64,000 bases of DNA from an uncultured Clostridia bacterium (GCA_934462715.1 CAKSIJ010000006.1:1-64000); one strand, 5' to 3'. Positions 32,788 to 42,395 are shown, numbered from the stretch's first letter. Translations and numbers: made by a program. Notes: generated by a model from the sequence alone, not told the origin.

Positions 32788-33411
32788 ATGTCTACAGTTG
32801 CTGTATACAACATGGAAGGCGCAAAGGTAGGATCAATGGAAGTGAACGATTCGATATTTGCAGCCGAAGTGAATAAAGCGGTATTGCATGAGGTTGTTGT
32901 TAACTATCTTGCAAACCAAAGACAGGGTACTCAGAGTACAAAGACTCGTACGGAAGTATCGGGAGGCGGAATTAAGCCTTGGAGACAAAAAGGAACAGGC
33001 CGTGCAAGACAGGGAAGCATTCGTGCTCCTCAATGGACAGGCGGCGGAGTTGCTTTGGGCCCGAAACCCCGTGATTACAGATATAGTGTAAACAAGAAGA
33101 TAAAGAAGATTGCTTTGAGATCTGCTTTGTCGGCTAAATATGAAGCATATGAAATATATGTTATCGAAGATTTGAAGATGGACGAAATCAAGACTGCTAA
33201 AATTGCAAATATGTTAAAGGGTCTTGAAATCAATTCAAAGGCATTAATCGTTACTGCTGATTATGATAATACAATTTACAAATCAGCAAGAAACATCAAG
33301 AACGTTAAGCCTACTTACGTTGGCGTTCTTAACACATACGATGTTTTGAAGTATGACAAATTTGTCATTGCTAAGGAAGCAATCGAAAAGATTGAGGAGG
33401 TGCTTGCATAA
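32788..33411 (+). CDS. rplD: Ribosomal protein L4
   Basis: This 207-residue 50S protein lines the exit tunnel. The tunnel loop is visible as GGGIKPWRQKGTGRARQGSIRAP. In other bacteria L4 represses its own operon. It ends in the ATG of rplW (TAATG overlap). Confidence 0.97.
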   Translation: MSTVAVYNMEGAKVGSMEVNDSIFAAEVNKAVLHEVVVNYLANQRQGTQSTKTRTEVSGGGIKPWRQKGTGRARQGSIRAPQWTGGGVALGPKPRDYRYSVNKKIKKIALRSALSAKYEAYEIYVIEDLKMDEIKTAKIANMLKGLEINSKALIVTADYDNTIYKSARNIKNVKPTYVGVLNTYDVLKYDKFVIAKEAIEKIEEVLA

Positions 33412-33716
33412 TGAAATTCGCACATGACATTATCAGAAGACCAATCATCTCCGAACGCAGTATGGAAGCTGAATTCGACAGAGAAGGCAACGAAATCAAA
33501 AAGTACACTTTTGAAGTTCCGGTTACTGCTAACAAGATTGAAATCAAAAAGGCTTGTGAAGAAGTTTTCGGAGTTAAGGTTGCAAGTGTAAACACAATGC
33601 ACGTTACAGGAAAGATTAAGAGAATGGGCAGATCCGCAGGCAGAAGAGCTTCGTGGAAAAAGGCCATCGTAACATTGGCAAAGGGCAGCAAGACAATTGA
33701 GTTCTTTGATATGTAA
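33411..33716 (+). CDS. rplW: Ribosomal protein L23
   Basis: This 101-residue protein sits at the tunnel exit and docks SRP and trigger factor. IIRRPIISERSM and the C-terminal GRRASWKKAIVTL are typical. It overlaps rplD by one base. Confidence 0.96.
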   Translation: MKFAHDIIRRPIISERSMEAEFDREGNEIKKYTFEVPVTANKIEIKKACEEVFGVKVASVNTMHVTGKIKRMGRSAGRRASWKKAIVTLAKGSKTIEFFDM

Positions 33717-33749
33717 TCTATTTAATAATCAGATTAAGGAGTGAAAACA

Positions 33750-34583
33750 ATGGCTATAAAAAAGTATAAGCCGACTTCTCCTGCAAGAAGATTTATGACT
33801 GTTTCGGATTTTGCTGAAATCACAAAGGATTCACCGGAGCGTTCGTTGATAACATCTTTAAAGAAAAATGCAGGTAGAAATTCATACGGCAGAATTACTG
33901 TTCGTCACAGAGGCGGCGGTAACAGAAGAAAATACAGAATTATTGATTTTAAGAGACAGAAGGATCAGATGCCGGCAACTGTTATCGGTATTGAATACGA
34001 TCCTAACAGATCGGCAAACATCGCACTCATACAGTATGAGGACGGAACAAAGGCATATATCCTTGCACCGGTTGGTCTTAAGGACGGCGATGTTGTTGTA
34101 TCGGGTACAGGCGCTGATATTCAGCCGGGTAACGCTCTGTTCATCAGAGATATCCCTGTTGGTACAATGATTCACAATATTGAGCTTTATCCCGGCAAGG
34201 GTGGTCAGCTTGTAAGATCCGCAGGTGTGTATGCACAGCTCATGGCTAAAGAAAACGGATATGCACAGGTTAGACTTCCGTCAGGCGAGGTTAGAATGAT
34301 TCGTCTTGACTGTAAGGCAACAATCGGTATTGTCGGAAATCAGCAGCATGAGAACATCTCAATCGGTAAAGCAGGAAGAAAACGTCACATGGGTTGGAGA
34401 CCTACCGTTCGAGGCGTTGTTATGAACCCGAACGATCACCCGCACGGCGGTGGTGAAGGTAAATCTCCTATCGGCCGTCCGGCACCTGTTACACCTTGGG
34501 GTAAGCCTGCTCTCGGTCTTAAGACAAGAAAGCATAAGAACAGAACTAACAAGTTCATTGTAAAGAGAAGAAACGATAAGTAA
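33750..34583 (+). CDS. rplB: Ribosomal protein L2
   Basis: This 277-residue 50S protein is needed for subunit association and peptidyl transfer. AIKKYKPTSPARRF, RHRGGGNRRKYRIIDF and the near-C-terminal MNPNDHPHGGGEGKSPIG (with the functionally important His) are present. ATG 33750 is used; it follows AAGGAGTG, while GTG 33741 overlaps that site. Confidence 0.97.
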   Translation: MAIKKYKPTSPARRFMTVSDFAEITKDSPERSLITSLKKNAGRNSYGRITVRHRGGGNRRKYRIIDFKRQKDQMPATVIGIEYDPNRSANIALIQYEDGTKAYILAPVGLKDGDVVVSGTGADIQPGNALFIRDIPVGTMIHNIELYPGKGGQLVRSAGVYAQLMAKENGYAQVRLPSGEVRMIRLDCKATIGIVGNQQHENISIGKAGRKRHMGWRPTVRGVVMNPNDHPHGGGEGKSPIGRPAPVTPWGKPALGLKTRKHKNRTNKFIVKRRNDK

Positions 34584-34613
34584 TCGTTATTATCCGGAAG
34601 GAGGAAATAAATA

Positions 34614-34886
34614 ATGGGTAGATCACTTAAAAAGGGACCTTTCGTTGAAGAGCGTCTTATGTCGAGAATCGATGCTATGAACGCTGCTAACGAAAAAAAG
34701 GTTGTTAAGACCTGGTCAAGAGCTTCTACTATTTTCCCTGAAATGGTTGGACATACTATCGCAGTGCATGACGGCAGAAAGCATGTCCCGGTATTTATCA
34801 GTGAGGATATGGTTGGTCACAGATTGGGTGAATTTGCTCCGACAAGAACCTTTAAGGGTCACGCAGGAGCTAAAACATCCAAATAA
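34614..34886 (+). CDS. rpsS: Ribosomal protein S19
   Basis: This 90-residue 30S head protein has GRSLKKGPFVEERL, TWSRASTIFPEMVGHTIAVHDGRK (quoted in part) and the FKGHAG end. AGGAGG precedes ATG. Confidence 0.97.
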   Translation: MGRSLKKGPFVEERLMSRIDAMNAANEKKVVKTWSRASTIFPEMVGHTIAVHDGRKHVPVFISEDMVGHRLGEFAPTRTFKGHAGAKTSK

Positions 34887-34939
34887 TATATGAATAAATC
34901 TTAATTCGGATATACAGAATCGAAAGGAGGATTCCGTAA

Positions 34940-35275
34940 ATGGAAGCACGTGCAACTTTAAGCTATGCTCGTATTTCTTCAAGAAAGGTCAGAATCGTTC
35001 TTGATCTTATAAGAAATAAGCCCGTAGGTGTTGCAATGGGAATCATTAAGAACACCCCGAAGGCTGCAAGCGAATACTTGGAAAAGCTTTTAAAGTCGGC
35101 TATGGCAAATGCCGAGAATAACCATAATATGGATATCAACAAATTATATGTAGCAGAGTGTTATGCTAATCAAGGTCCTACATTAAAGAGAATAAGACCG
35201 AGAGCTCAGGGAAGAGCATTCAGAATTTTGAAGAGAACAAGCCATATCACTTTGGTATTAAAAGAACAAGAATAA
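34940..35275 (+). CDS. rplV: Ribosomal protein L22
   Basis: This 111-residue 50S protein contributes the second constriction of the exit tunnel. YARISSRKVRIVLDLIRNKPV at the start and GRAFRILKRTSHITLVL at the end are typical. AAAGGAGG precedes ATG. Confidence 0.96.
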   Translation: MEARATLSYARISSRKVRIVLDLIRNKPVGVAMGIIKNTPKAASEYLEKLLKSAMANAENNHNMDINKLYVAECYANQGPTLKRIRPRAQGRAFRILKRTSHITLVLKEQE

Positions 35276-35297
35276 TTGAAGAAGGAGGTAAAACCTA

Positions 35298-35969
35298 ATG
35301 GGACAAAAGGTTAATCCGCACGGACTGAGAGTCGGCGTTATCAAAGACTGGGACTCAAAGTGGATTGCAGGTAAAAGAGATTTCGGAGACCAGTTGGTTG
35401 AAGATTACAATATCAGAAAGTTTGTCAAGAAGGCTTGCTACGACGCAGGCGTTGCAAAGATTGTAATTGAAAGAAAGCAGAACAGAATCTACGTTACAAT
35501 TCATGCAGCTAAGCCGGGTATCATCATCGGCAGACAGGGAGCTGAAATTGACAAGTTGAAAAAGCAGCTTGAAAAGCTCACAAAGCAGGCTGTTAACATC
35601 AACATAATGGAGGTTAAGCAGCCCGACACAAATGCACAGCTTGTTGCAGAAAACATCGCAGCTCAGCTCGAAAAGAGAATTTCCTTCAGACGTGCTATGA
35701 AGCAGGTTATGGGAAGAGCTATGAGAATGGGTATCAAGGGTATCAAGACAAGCGTTGCAGGACGTGTAGGCGGAGCTGAAATCGCAAGAACAGAGCAGTA
35801 TCACGAGGGTACAATCCCACTTCAGACCTTGAGAGCAGATATCGACTATGGTTTTGCAGAAGCTATGACCACATACGGTATTCTCGGTATAAAGGTATGG
35901 ATATACAAGGGCGAGGTTCTTCACGAAAGCAAAAGAACCGAGCGCAAGCCGAGAGGAGGAAAACAATAA
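35298..35969 (+). CDS. rpsC: Ribosomal protein S3
   Basis: This 223-residue 30S protein lies at the mRNA entry site. It has an N-terminal GQKVNPHGLRVGVIKDW, a KH domain with IIGRQGAEIDKL, and the C-terminal domain with GRVGGAEIARTE. It overlaps rplP by one base. Confidence 0.97.
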   Translation: MGQKVNPHGLRVGVIKDWDSKWIAGKRDFGDQLVEDYNIRKFVKKACYDAGVAKIVIERKQNRIYVTIHAAKPGIIIGRQGAEIDKLKKQLEKLTKQAVNINIMEVKQPDTNAQLVAENIAAQLEKRISFRRAMKQVMGRAMRMGIKGIKTSVAGRVGGAEIARTEQYHEGTIPLQTLRADIDYGFAEAMTTYGILGIKVWIYKGEVLHESKRTERKPRGGKQ

Positions 35970-36391
35970 TGCTGTTACCTAAAAGAGTTAAATACAGAAG
36001 AGTTATGCGCGGCAGAATGAAGGGAAAAGCAACACGCGGTAACGTTGTATCTAACGGCGAATACGGCTTACAGGCATTAGAGCCGGCATGGATTACTTCA
36101 AGACAGATTGAAGCAGCCCGTATTGCTATGACAAGATACACAAAAAGAGGCGGTCAGGTTTGGATTAAGATATTCCCCGACAAGCCTATAACACAAAAAC
36201 CGGCTGAAACTCGAATGGGTTCAGGTAAAGGTAGTCCCGAGTACTGGGTAGCTGTTGTAAAGCCCGGCAGAGTAATGTTTGAAATTGGCGGTGTAAGCGA
36301 AGAAGTTGCCCGTGAAGCATTGCGTCTGGCTATGCATAAGCTCCCGATTAAGTGTAAATTCGTTAAGCGAGAAGCAGAGGATGGTGAATAA
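35969..36391 (+). CDS. rplP: Ribosomal protein L16
   Basis: This 140-residue 50S protein contacts the A-site tRNA elbow. MLLPKRVKYRRVMRGRMKG opens it, and KTRMGSGKG-like PAETRMGSGKGSPEYWVAVV is typical. ATG 35969 overlaps the rpsC stop; AGAGGAGG lies upstream. Confidence 0.97.
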   Translation: MLLPKRVKYRRVMRGRMKGKATRGNVVSNGEYGLQALEPAWITSRQIEAARIAMTRYTKRGGQVWIKIFPDKPITQKPAETRMGSGKGSPEYWVAVVKPGRVMFEIGGVSEEVAREALRLAMHKLPIKCKFVKREAEDGE

Positions 36392-36393
36392 GA

Positions 36394-36597
36394 ATGAAAG
36401 TAACAGAGCTGAGAGAATTATCAACTGAGGAATTGACTTTGAAGCTTGCCGACAGCAAGCAGGAGTTATTCAACTTAAGATTCCAAAACGCTATCAACCA
36501 ACTGGAAAATCCCCAGAGAATTGGTGATGTAAAGAAAACTATCGCTCGTATTAAGACCATCATTCGTGAAAGAGATTTAGAAGGCTCTGCAATCTGA
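36394..36597 (+). CDS. rpmC: Ribosomal protein L29
   Basis: This 67-residue two-helix protein near the tunnel exit starts MKVTELRELSTEEL and contains the LRFQNAINQLENPQRI core. It starts 2 bp after rplP. Confidence 0.95.
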   Translation: MKVTELRELSTEELTLKLADSKQELFNLRFQNAINQLENPQRIGDVKKTIARIKTIIRERDLEGSAI

Positions 36598-36663
36598 TGA
36601 GTTTGTAAATAGGAGCAAGTGTAATAAATACAATGCTGATTGTATGAAAGGAGGCACACTGAC

Positions 36664-36921
36664 GTGGCAGAAAGAAACAGCCGTAAGGTTAAAATCGGTA
36701 AGGTTGTAAGTGACAAAATGGATAAGACCATCGTTGTTGCTATTGAATACAGCGTAAAGCATCCGCTTTACGGAAAAGTTGTTAAAAGAACCTACAAGCT
36801 GAAAGCACACGATGAGGAAAATATTTGTGCTAAGGGCGATAAGGTTAAGGTAATGGAAACAAGACCTCTGTCTAAGGACAAGAGATGGAGATTGGTTGAA
36901 ATTGTAGAAAAGGCGCAGTAA
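36664..36921 (+). CDS. rpsQ: Ribosomal protein S17
   Basis: This 85-residue OB-fold 30S protein has RKVKIGKVVSDKMDKTIVV and KVMETRPLSKDKRWRLV. GTG 36664 is the start, following AAAGGAGG; the in-frame ATG 36640 lies before that site. Confidence 0.95.
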   Translation: MAERNSRKVKIGKVVSDKMDKTIVVAIEYSVKHPLYGKVVKRTYKLKAHDEENICAKGDKVKVMETRPLSKDKRWRLVEIVEKAQ

Positions 36922-36949
36922 TGATGTTAGCCGGAAAGGAGAAATAGAC

Positions 36950-37318
36950 ATGATACAACAACAAACACGCTTGAAAGTCGCAGATAATACCGGCGCTAAG
37001 GAAGTAATGTGTATTCGTGTAATGGGCGGCTCCAAAAAGAGATATGCAGCGGTTGGTGACGAGATCATTTGTTCTGTTAAGAAGGCAACACCGGGAGGCG
37101 TTGTTAAAAAAGGTGATGTAGTTAAAGCTGTTGTTGTCAGAACAGTAAAAGAAACAAGACGTGCGGACGGTTCTTACATCAGATTTGATGAGAATGCCGC
37201 AGTTATAGTAAAAGATGATAAAAACCCCAGAGGTACCCGTATATTCGGGCCTGTGGCAAGAGAGTTAAGAGACAAGGAATACATGAAGATTCTGTCACTG
37301 GCTCCGGAAGTTCTGTAA
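36950..37318 (+). CDS. rplN: Ribosomal protein L14
   Basis: This 122-residue 50S protein forms an intersubunit bridge and is contacted by RsfS. MIQQQTRLKVADNTGAKEVMC and FGPVARELRDKEYMKILSLA are diagnostic. Confidence 0.97.
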   Translation: MIQQQTRLKVADNTGAKEVMCIRVMGGSKKRYAAVGDEIICSVKKATPGGVVKKGDVVKAVVVRTVKETRRADGSYIRFDENAAVIVKDDKNPRGTRIFGPVARELRDKEYMKILSLAPEVL

Positions 37319-37333
37319 GGAGGTGCCACGAGA

Positions 37334-37657
37334 ATGAAAAAAATGCATGTTAAACGTGGTGATACAGTTAAGGTTATCGCAGGTAAGGATAAGGGCAAGG
37401 AAGGAAAGGTTATCACAGCCATTCCGGAAGCCGGCAAGGTAGTTGTTGAGGGCGTTGCATTTGCTAAGAAGCATCAGAAAGCAAGAGTGCAGGGTCAGGA
37501 AAGCGGAATCATTCACAGAGAAGCCGCTATAGACGCTTCAAACGTATTGAGAGTTTGCCCGAGCTGCGGCAAGGCTGCAAGAACCGGCGTTAAGATTTTG
37601 GACGACGGTTCAAAAATGAGATACTGCAAAAAGTGTCAAGAAGTATTTAACGACTGA
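37334..37657 (+). CDS. rplX: Ribosomal protein L24 with four-Cys C-terminus
   Basis: This 107-residue assembly-initiator protein has an N-terminal KOW motif (GDTVKVIAGKDKGKEGKV). Its C-terminal part carries CPSCGK and, later, CKKC, a four-cysteine arrangement able to bind zinc; many L24 proteins have lost these. AAGGAGG overlaps the end of rplN. Confidence 0.96.
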   Translation: MKKMHVKRGDTVKVIAGKDKGKEGKVITAIPEAGKVVVEGVAFAKKHQKARVQGQESGIIHREAAIDASNVLRVCPSCGKAARTGVKILDDGSKMRYCKKCQEVFND

Positions 37658-37683
37658 TTATCGAGAGGAGGTTAATTGATACA

Positions 37684-38226
37684 ATGTCAAGATTGCAAGA
37701 TAAATATACAAAAGAAATTGCGCCTGCTCTTATGACAAAGTTCGGTTATAAAAGCCCGATGCAGATTCCTAAGCTTGAAAAGATAGTAATTAACATCGGT
37801 ATGAGTGACGCAAAGGATAACCCGAAGGTTATTGACGCTGCCTGCAATGATTTGGCGGCTATAACAGGTCAGAAGCCGGTTGTTACAAAGGCAAGAAAAT
37901 CTGTTGCTAACTTTAAGCTCAGAGAAGGCATGAATATCGGATGCAAGGTAACACTGAGATCCGACAAGATGTATGAGTTCTTGGATAAATTATTCAATGT
38001 AGCGCTTCCGAGAGTAAGAGACTTCAGAGGTATAAGCGCTAATTCCTTCGACGGAAGAGGTAACTATGCTTTGGGTATAAAAGAGCAGTTAATTTTCCCG
38101 GAAATTGACTATGATAAGATTGATAAGATCAGAGGTATGGATATTATCATTGTTACAACCGCACAGTCAGACGAAGAAGCTCGCGAATTGCTTGATTTGA
38201 TGGGCGCTCCGTTCGTTCGCGGTTAA
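37684..38226 (+). CDS. rplE: Ribosomal protein L5
   Basis: This 180-residue 50S protein binds 5S rRNA. It has IPKLEKIVINIGMSDA, AITGQKPVVTKARKSVANFK and GMDIIIVTTAQSDEEARELL. Confidence 0.97.
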   Translation: MSRLQDKYTKEIAPALMTKFGYKSPMQIPKLEKIVINIGMSDAKDNPKVIDAACNDLAAITGQKPVVTKARKSVANFKLREGMNIGCKVTLRSDKMYEFLDKLFNVALPRVRDFRGISANSFDGRGNYALGIKEQLIFPEIDYDKIDKIRGMDIIIVTTAQSDEEARELLDLMGAPFVRG

Positions 38227-38241
38227 GAAGGAGGATAAATT

Positions 38242-38427
38242 ATGGCTAAGAAATCTATGGTTATCAAACAGCAGAGAAAACCAAAGTTTTCAACACAAGC
38301 TTACACAAGATGTAAGATTTGCGGAAGACCTCACGCTTATCTGAGAAAGTTCGGCATCTGCCGTATCTGCTTCAGAGAATTGGCTTACAAGGGTCAGATT
38401 CCGGGTGTTAAAAAGGCAAGCTGGTAA
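38242..38427 (+). CDS. rpsZ: Ribosomal protein S14, zinc-binding type
   Basis: This 61-residue 30S protein has the two Cys pairs CKICGRP and CRICF, so it is the zinc-dependent type Z form. It starts 15 bp after rplE. Confidence 0.96.
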   Translation: MAKKSMVIKQQRKPKFSTQAYTRCKICGRPHAYLRKFGICRICFRELAYKGQIPGVKKASW

Positions 38428-38483
38428 AATAAAGAATAGATATTCAAATCCGTTTCTTTGGGTTTGGAAGGAGGTAAATTTTA

Positions 38484-38882
38484 ATGCAAATAACTGATCC
38501 AATTGCAGATATGCTTACACGCATAAGAAATGCTAACACTGCAAAGCACGAAACAGTTGATGTCCCGGCTTCAAACATGAAAAAATCTATAGCAGAGATT
38601 TTGAATGAAGAGGGTTACATTGCCGGTTATCAGGTAATTGACGACGGCAAGCAAGGTGTTATCAGAATTACTTTAAAGTACGGTCCTAATAAGGAAAAGG
38701 TTATAAGCGGTTTAAAGAGAGTGTCAAAGCCGGGTCTGAGAATACACGCAGGAGCAGAAGAGCTTCCGAGAGTTTTAAAGGGCTTGGGAATTGCTATTAT
38801 TTCAACATCTAAGGGTGTTATGACCGATAAGGCTGCAAGAAAGCTTAACATCGGCGGCGAAGTTCTGGCATTCGTTTGGTAA
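38484..38882 (+). CDS. rpsH: Ribosomal protein S8
   Basis: This 132-residue 30S assembly protein has ITDPIADMLTRIRNANTAKH, VSKPGLRIHAG and the ISTSKGVMTDKAAR motif. Confidence 0.97.
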   Translation: MQITDPIADMLTRIRNANTAKHETVDVPASNMKKSIAEILNEEGYIAGYQVIDDGKQGVIRITLKYGPNKEKVISGLKRVSKPGLRIHAGAEELPRVLKGLGIAIISTSKGVMTDKAARKLNIGGEVLAFVW

Positions 38883-38952
38883 ACCGTAAATATAAAACTG
38901 AAAACCTGCGGATTCGCAGAGTAAATTTAAGTTAAAGGAGGACATAATCAAT

Positions 38953-39501
38953 ATGTCAAGAATTGGTAAATTACCTATAACAATTCCTGCCGGTGTTGAT
39001 GTTAAAATCGGTGCTGACAACGAGATTACTGTTAAAGGTAAAAACGGAACATTAACAAGAACGCTTCACAAGGATATGATCGTAAAGTGCGAAAACGGTG
39101 TTGTTACTGTTGAAAGACCTTCAGAGGACAAACTGCACAAATCACTTCACGGTCTTACAAGAACATTGATTCATAACATGGTAATCGGTGTTACTGAAGG
39201 CTTCTCAAAGCAGCTGGAAATCAACGGCGTCGGTTACAGAGCGCAGATGCAGGGCAAAAAGCTTGTATTGAGCTTGGGTTATTCACACCCCGTTGAATAT
39301 ACTCCGGTTGACGGAATTACCTTAGAGGTTCCGCAGCCTAACACAATTATTGTTAAGGGTGCAAACAAAGAGGTTGTTGGTGAAACAGCAGCCAAAATCA
39401 GAGAGTACAGAATGCCTGAACCGTATAAGGGCAAGGGTATCAAGTACGTTGATGAGGTAATCAGACGTAAAGAAGGTAAAGCAGGAGCTAAGAAGAAATA
39501 A
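38953..39501 (+). CDS. rplF: Ribosomal protein L6
   Basis: This 182-residue 50S protein near the factor-binding site has MSRIGKLPITIPAGV, GVGYRAQMQGKKLVLSLGYSH and the PEPYKGKGIKY end. Confidence 0.97.
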   Translation: MSRIGKLPITIPAGVDVKIGADNEITVKGKNGTLTRTLHKDMIVKCENGVVTVERPSEDKLHKSLHGLTRTLIHNMVIGVTEGFSKQLEINGVGYRAQMQGKKLVLSLGYSHPVEYTPVDGITLEVPQPNTIIVKGANKEVVGETAAKIREYRMPEPYKGKGIKYVDEVIRRKEGKAGAKKK

Positions 39502-39520
39502 TAGAAAGGAGTGTTCTTAA

Positions 39521-39880
39521 ATGATAAACAAAAAGGATAGCAATGCTGCAAGACTTAAGCGTCACAGAAGAGTAAGAAAGAACATCTCCGGTACTGCGGA
39601 GAGACCTCGTCTTAATGTTTTCAGAAGCTTAAATCACATATATGCACAGATAATTGACGATACCAAGGGCGTGACTTTGGTAAGCGCTTCAAGTATGGAT
39701 AAGGATTTTAATCAATACGGCGGAAATTGCGAAGGTGCTAAGGCTGTAGGCAAGGCAGTTGCCGAGAAAGCTTTGGAAAAGGGAATTAAAGCTGTAGTAT
39801 TCGACAGAGGCGGATATGTATATCACGGCAGAGTCGCAGCTCTTGCAGAAGGCGCAAGAGAAGGCGGCCTGGAATTCTAA
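39521..39880 (+). CDS. rplR: Ribosomal protein L18
   Basis: This 119-residue protein binds 5S rRNA. It has RLKRHRRVRKNISGTAERPR and FDRGGYVYHGRVAALAEGARE. Confidence 0.97.
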   Translation: MINKKDSNAARLKRHRRVRKNISGTAERPRLNVFRSLNHIYAQIIDDTKGVTLVSASSMDKDFNQYGGNCEGAKAVGKAVAEKALEKGIKAVVFDRGGYVYHGRVAALAEGAREGGLEF

Positions 39881-39897
39881 AAAAGGAGGTAAAGATT

Positions 39898-40401
39898 GTG
39901 ACTGAAAGAATAGATGCATCAACACTTGACATTCAGGAAAAGCTGGTTGAAATTAACCGTGTCGCTAAGGTTGTTAAGGGCGGAAGAACGATGAGATTCA
40001 GCGCGCTTATGGTTGTTGGCGACGGTAACGGTCATGTAGGCTGCGGAACAGGCAAGGCTGCTGAAATTCCCGACGCTATCAGAAAGGGAATCGAGGACGC
40101 TAAGAAGAATATGATCTCAGTTCCGTTGGTAGGTACAACAATACCTCATGAGGTTATTGGTGAATTCGGTGCCGGCAGAGTACTGATTAAGCCTGCTAAA
40201 GAGGGTACCGGTGTTATCGCCGGCGGTGCTGCAAGAGCAGTTCTCGAGTTGGCAGGTATCAAAGATATTCGTACAAAGTGCTTACGTTCAAACAACAAAA
40301 AGAACGTTGTAAGAGCTACTATCGCAGGACTTGCAGAGCTTAAGCAGGCTGATGAGGTTGCAAAGCTCAGAGGTAAGACCGTTGATGAAATCAAGGGTTA
40401 A
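39898..40401 (+). CDS. rpsE: Ribosomal protein S5
   Basis: This 167-residue protein of the accuracy centre starts at GTG 39898 after AAGGAGG. RVAKVVKGGRTMRFSALMVVG, IRKGIEDAKKNM and GAGRVLIKPAKEGTGVIAGG are diagnostic. Confidence 0.97.
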   Translation: MTERIDASTLDIQEKLVEINRVAKVVKGGRTMRFSALMVVGDGNGHVGCGTGKAAEIPDAIRKGIEDAKKNMISVPLVGTTIPHEVIGEFGAGRVLIKPAKEGTGVIAGGAARAVLELAGIKDIRTKCLRSNNKKNVVRATIAGLAELKQADEVAKLRGKTVDEIKG

Positions 40402-40415
40402 GGAGGTAGCGTGTA

Positions 40416-40595
40416 ATGGCTAAATTAAATGTAAAGCTTGTTAAAAGCACAATCGGATGCAAGCAAGATCAGATTGCAACCGTAAGAGCTTTAGGCTTAA
40501 GAAAGATCAGACAAGTTGCACAGCACAATGACACACCTCAAATCAGAGGTATGATCAAAAAGGTGTCGCACCTTGTAGAAGTTGAAGAAAACTAA
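40416..40595 (+). CDS. rpmD: Ribosomal protein L30
   Basis: This 59-residue ORF reads MAKLNVKLVKSTIGCK, then RALGLRKIRQVAQHND, PQIRGMIKKVSHLVEV. These are clear L30 features, and the position between rpsE and rplO is the conserved one. AAGGAGG precedes ATG by 11 bases. Confidence 0.96.
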   Translation: MAKLNVKLVKSTIGCKQDQIATVRALGLRKIRQVAQHNDTPQIRGMIKKVSHLVEVEEN

Positions 40596-40616
40596 TTTGA
40601 TAAGGAGGTGTAGCAA

Positions 40617-41057
40617 ATGAGATTGGATGAACTCCAACCCGCTGAAGGTTCTAAGTTTGCTCCTAAGAGAGTTGGCCGCGGTATCGGTTCAGGTACAGGC
40701 AAAACTTCAGGTAAAGGTCATAAAGGACAGAATGCTCGTTCGGGCGGCGGCGTAAGACCGGGCTTTGAAGGCGGTCAGATGCCTTTATACAGAAGATTGC
40801 CGAAGAGAGGCTTTAAAAATATATTTGCTAAACAATATGTTACAATCAATGTTTCGGAGCTTGAAAGATTTGACAACGGAACAGAGGTTACAGCAGAACT
40901 GTTGAAAGAAACGGGAGTTGTTAGCAAGACACTGGACGGAATTAAAATATTGGGAAGGGGAGAGCTGACAAAGAATCTGACCGTTAAGGTTGCAAAATTC
41001 TCGGCATCCGCTACCGAAAAGATAGAAAAGGCCGGTGGAAAGGCAGAGGTGATTTAA
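40617..41057 (+). CDS. rplO: Ribosomal protein L15
   Basis: This 146-residue 50S protein has RLDELQPAEGSKFAPKRVGRG, the GHKGQNARSGGGVRPGFEGGQ loop and RLPKRGFKN. secY begins directly after its stop codon. Confidence 0.97.
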   Translation: MRLDELQPAEGSKFAPKRVGRGIGSGTGKTSGKGHKGQNARSGGGVRPGFEGGQMPLYRRLPKRGFKNIFAKQYVTINVSELERFDNGTEVTAELLKETGVVSKTLDGIKILGRGELTKNLTVKVAKFSASATEKIEKAGGKAEVI

Positions 41058-42395
41058 ATGTTTTCTACTATTAAAAACGCATTTAAAATCCCTGACTTAC
41101 GAAAAAGAATATTTTTTACTTTATTAATGCTTGTTGTATTCAGATTCGGTGCTCACGTTCCGGTTCCGGGACTCAGCCCCGACGCAATGAAAGCATTTTT
41201 GGGTGACGGTTTGGACTTGTTCTCAATGTTCAACGTATTTACCGGCGGTGCGTTCTCGAACGCTACCGTTATGGCAATGGGTGTATCACCATACATCAAT
41301 GCTTCTATTATTGTGCAGCTGTTAACGGTTGCAATCCCCGCACTTGAGCGTCTTGCAAAAGAGGGTGCCGAGGGAAGAAAGAAAATAAACAAAATCACAA
41401 GATACTTAGGACTTATACTTGCGTTTGTTCAGGGTTCGGGATTATATGTAACCCTCCACAACATGGGAGTTGAAAATCCGGGTCTTAACCCAATTCAGAA
41501 TGAGGGTATTTTATCCTTCTTCCTGATAGTTCTTACCTTTACGGCAGGTACTGCATTCATTATCTGGCTGGGTGAGCTTATCACAGAAAAGGGTCTCGGA
41601 AACGGAGTATCTATGATAATCTATGCCGGTATCGTTTCGAGTATCCCGAGCGGAATTTACTCGATTTACAAGCAGTTCTTGGCACCGGGTGTTATATCCG
41701 TAAAAGGTGTTATATTAGCTGCCGCTATACTGGTTGTTGCAGTTCTTGCAATTACGCTTGTTGTATTGTTCAATACAGCAGAGAGAAAAATACCGGTTCA
41801 ATACGCAAAGCGTGTTGTCGGAAGAAAGATGTACGGCGGTCAAAGCACAAACATTCCTATCAAGGTTGTTATGGGCGGCGTAATGCCGATCATCTTCGCA
41901 TCAAGTATTATGGCATTCCCGGCTACCATCGTAAGACTGGTATCAGGCGGAAATCTTCCTACATCGGGAGTATGGCTCCATGTGTTGGGCTGCTTATCGG
42001 CAGGCTTGAGCACAAAGTGGTGGACATACCTTGTGTATGCCGTTTTATACTTCCTGCTCATAATATTCTTCACCTACTTCTATTCATCAATCCAGTTCAA
42101 TCCTATTGAATTGGCTAACAACATGAAGAAGTCGGGCGGATATATTCCGGGTTACAGACCCGGCAAGCCTACAAGCGACTTTATTTCAAAGGTTGCTTCA
42201 AGACTTAATTTTGCAGGTGCATTGTTCTTGGGCGTTATAGCTGTATTGCCTATCGTTGTCGGAGCAATATTCGGCATAAGAGGTTTGCAGATCGGCGGTA
42301 CCTCATTGTTAATCATGGAGGGTGTTGCCCTTGAAACAGTGCAGCAAATTGAATCACTGATGGTTATGCGTCATTACAAGGGCTTCCTTGAATAA
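41058..42395 (+). CDS. secY: Preprotein translocase subunit SecY
   Basis: This 445-residue protein is the ten-helix channel of the Sec translocon. PDLRKRIFFTLLMLVVFR opens it, GVSPYINASIIVQLLTVAIP forms TM2, and GGYIPGYRPGKPTSDFI is the cytoplasmic loop that contacts SecA and ribosomes. It abuts rplO and shares its binding site. Confidence 0.97.
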   Translation: MFSTIKNAFKIPDLRKRIFFTLLMLVVFRFGAHVPVPGLSPDAMKAFLGDGLDLFSMFNVFTGGAFSNATVMAMGVSPYINASIIVQLLTVAIPALERLAKEGAEGRKKINKITRYLGLILAFVQGSGLYVTLHNMGVENPGLNPIQNEGILSFFLIVLTFTAGTAFIIWLGELITEKGLGNGVSMIIYAGIVSSIPSGIYSIYKQFLAPGVISVKGVILAAAILVVAVLAITLVVLFNTAERKIPVQYAKRVVGRKMYGGQSTNIPIKVVMGGVMPIIFASSIMAFPATIVRLVSGGNLPTSGVWLHVLGCLSAGLSTKWWTYLVYAVLYFLLIIFFTYFYSSIQFNPIELANNMKKSGGYIPGYRPGKPTSDFISKVASRLNFAGALFLGVIAVLPIVVGAIFGIRGLQIGGTSLLIMEGVALETVQQIESLMVMRHYKGFLE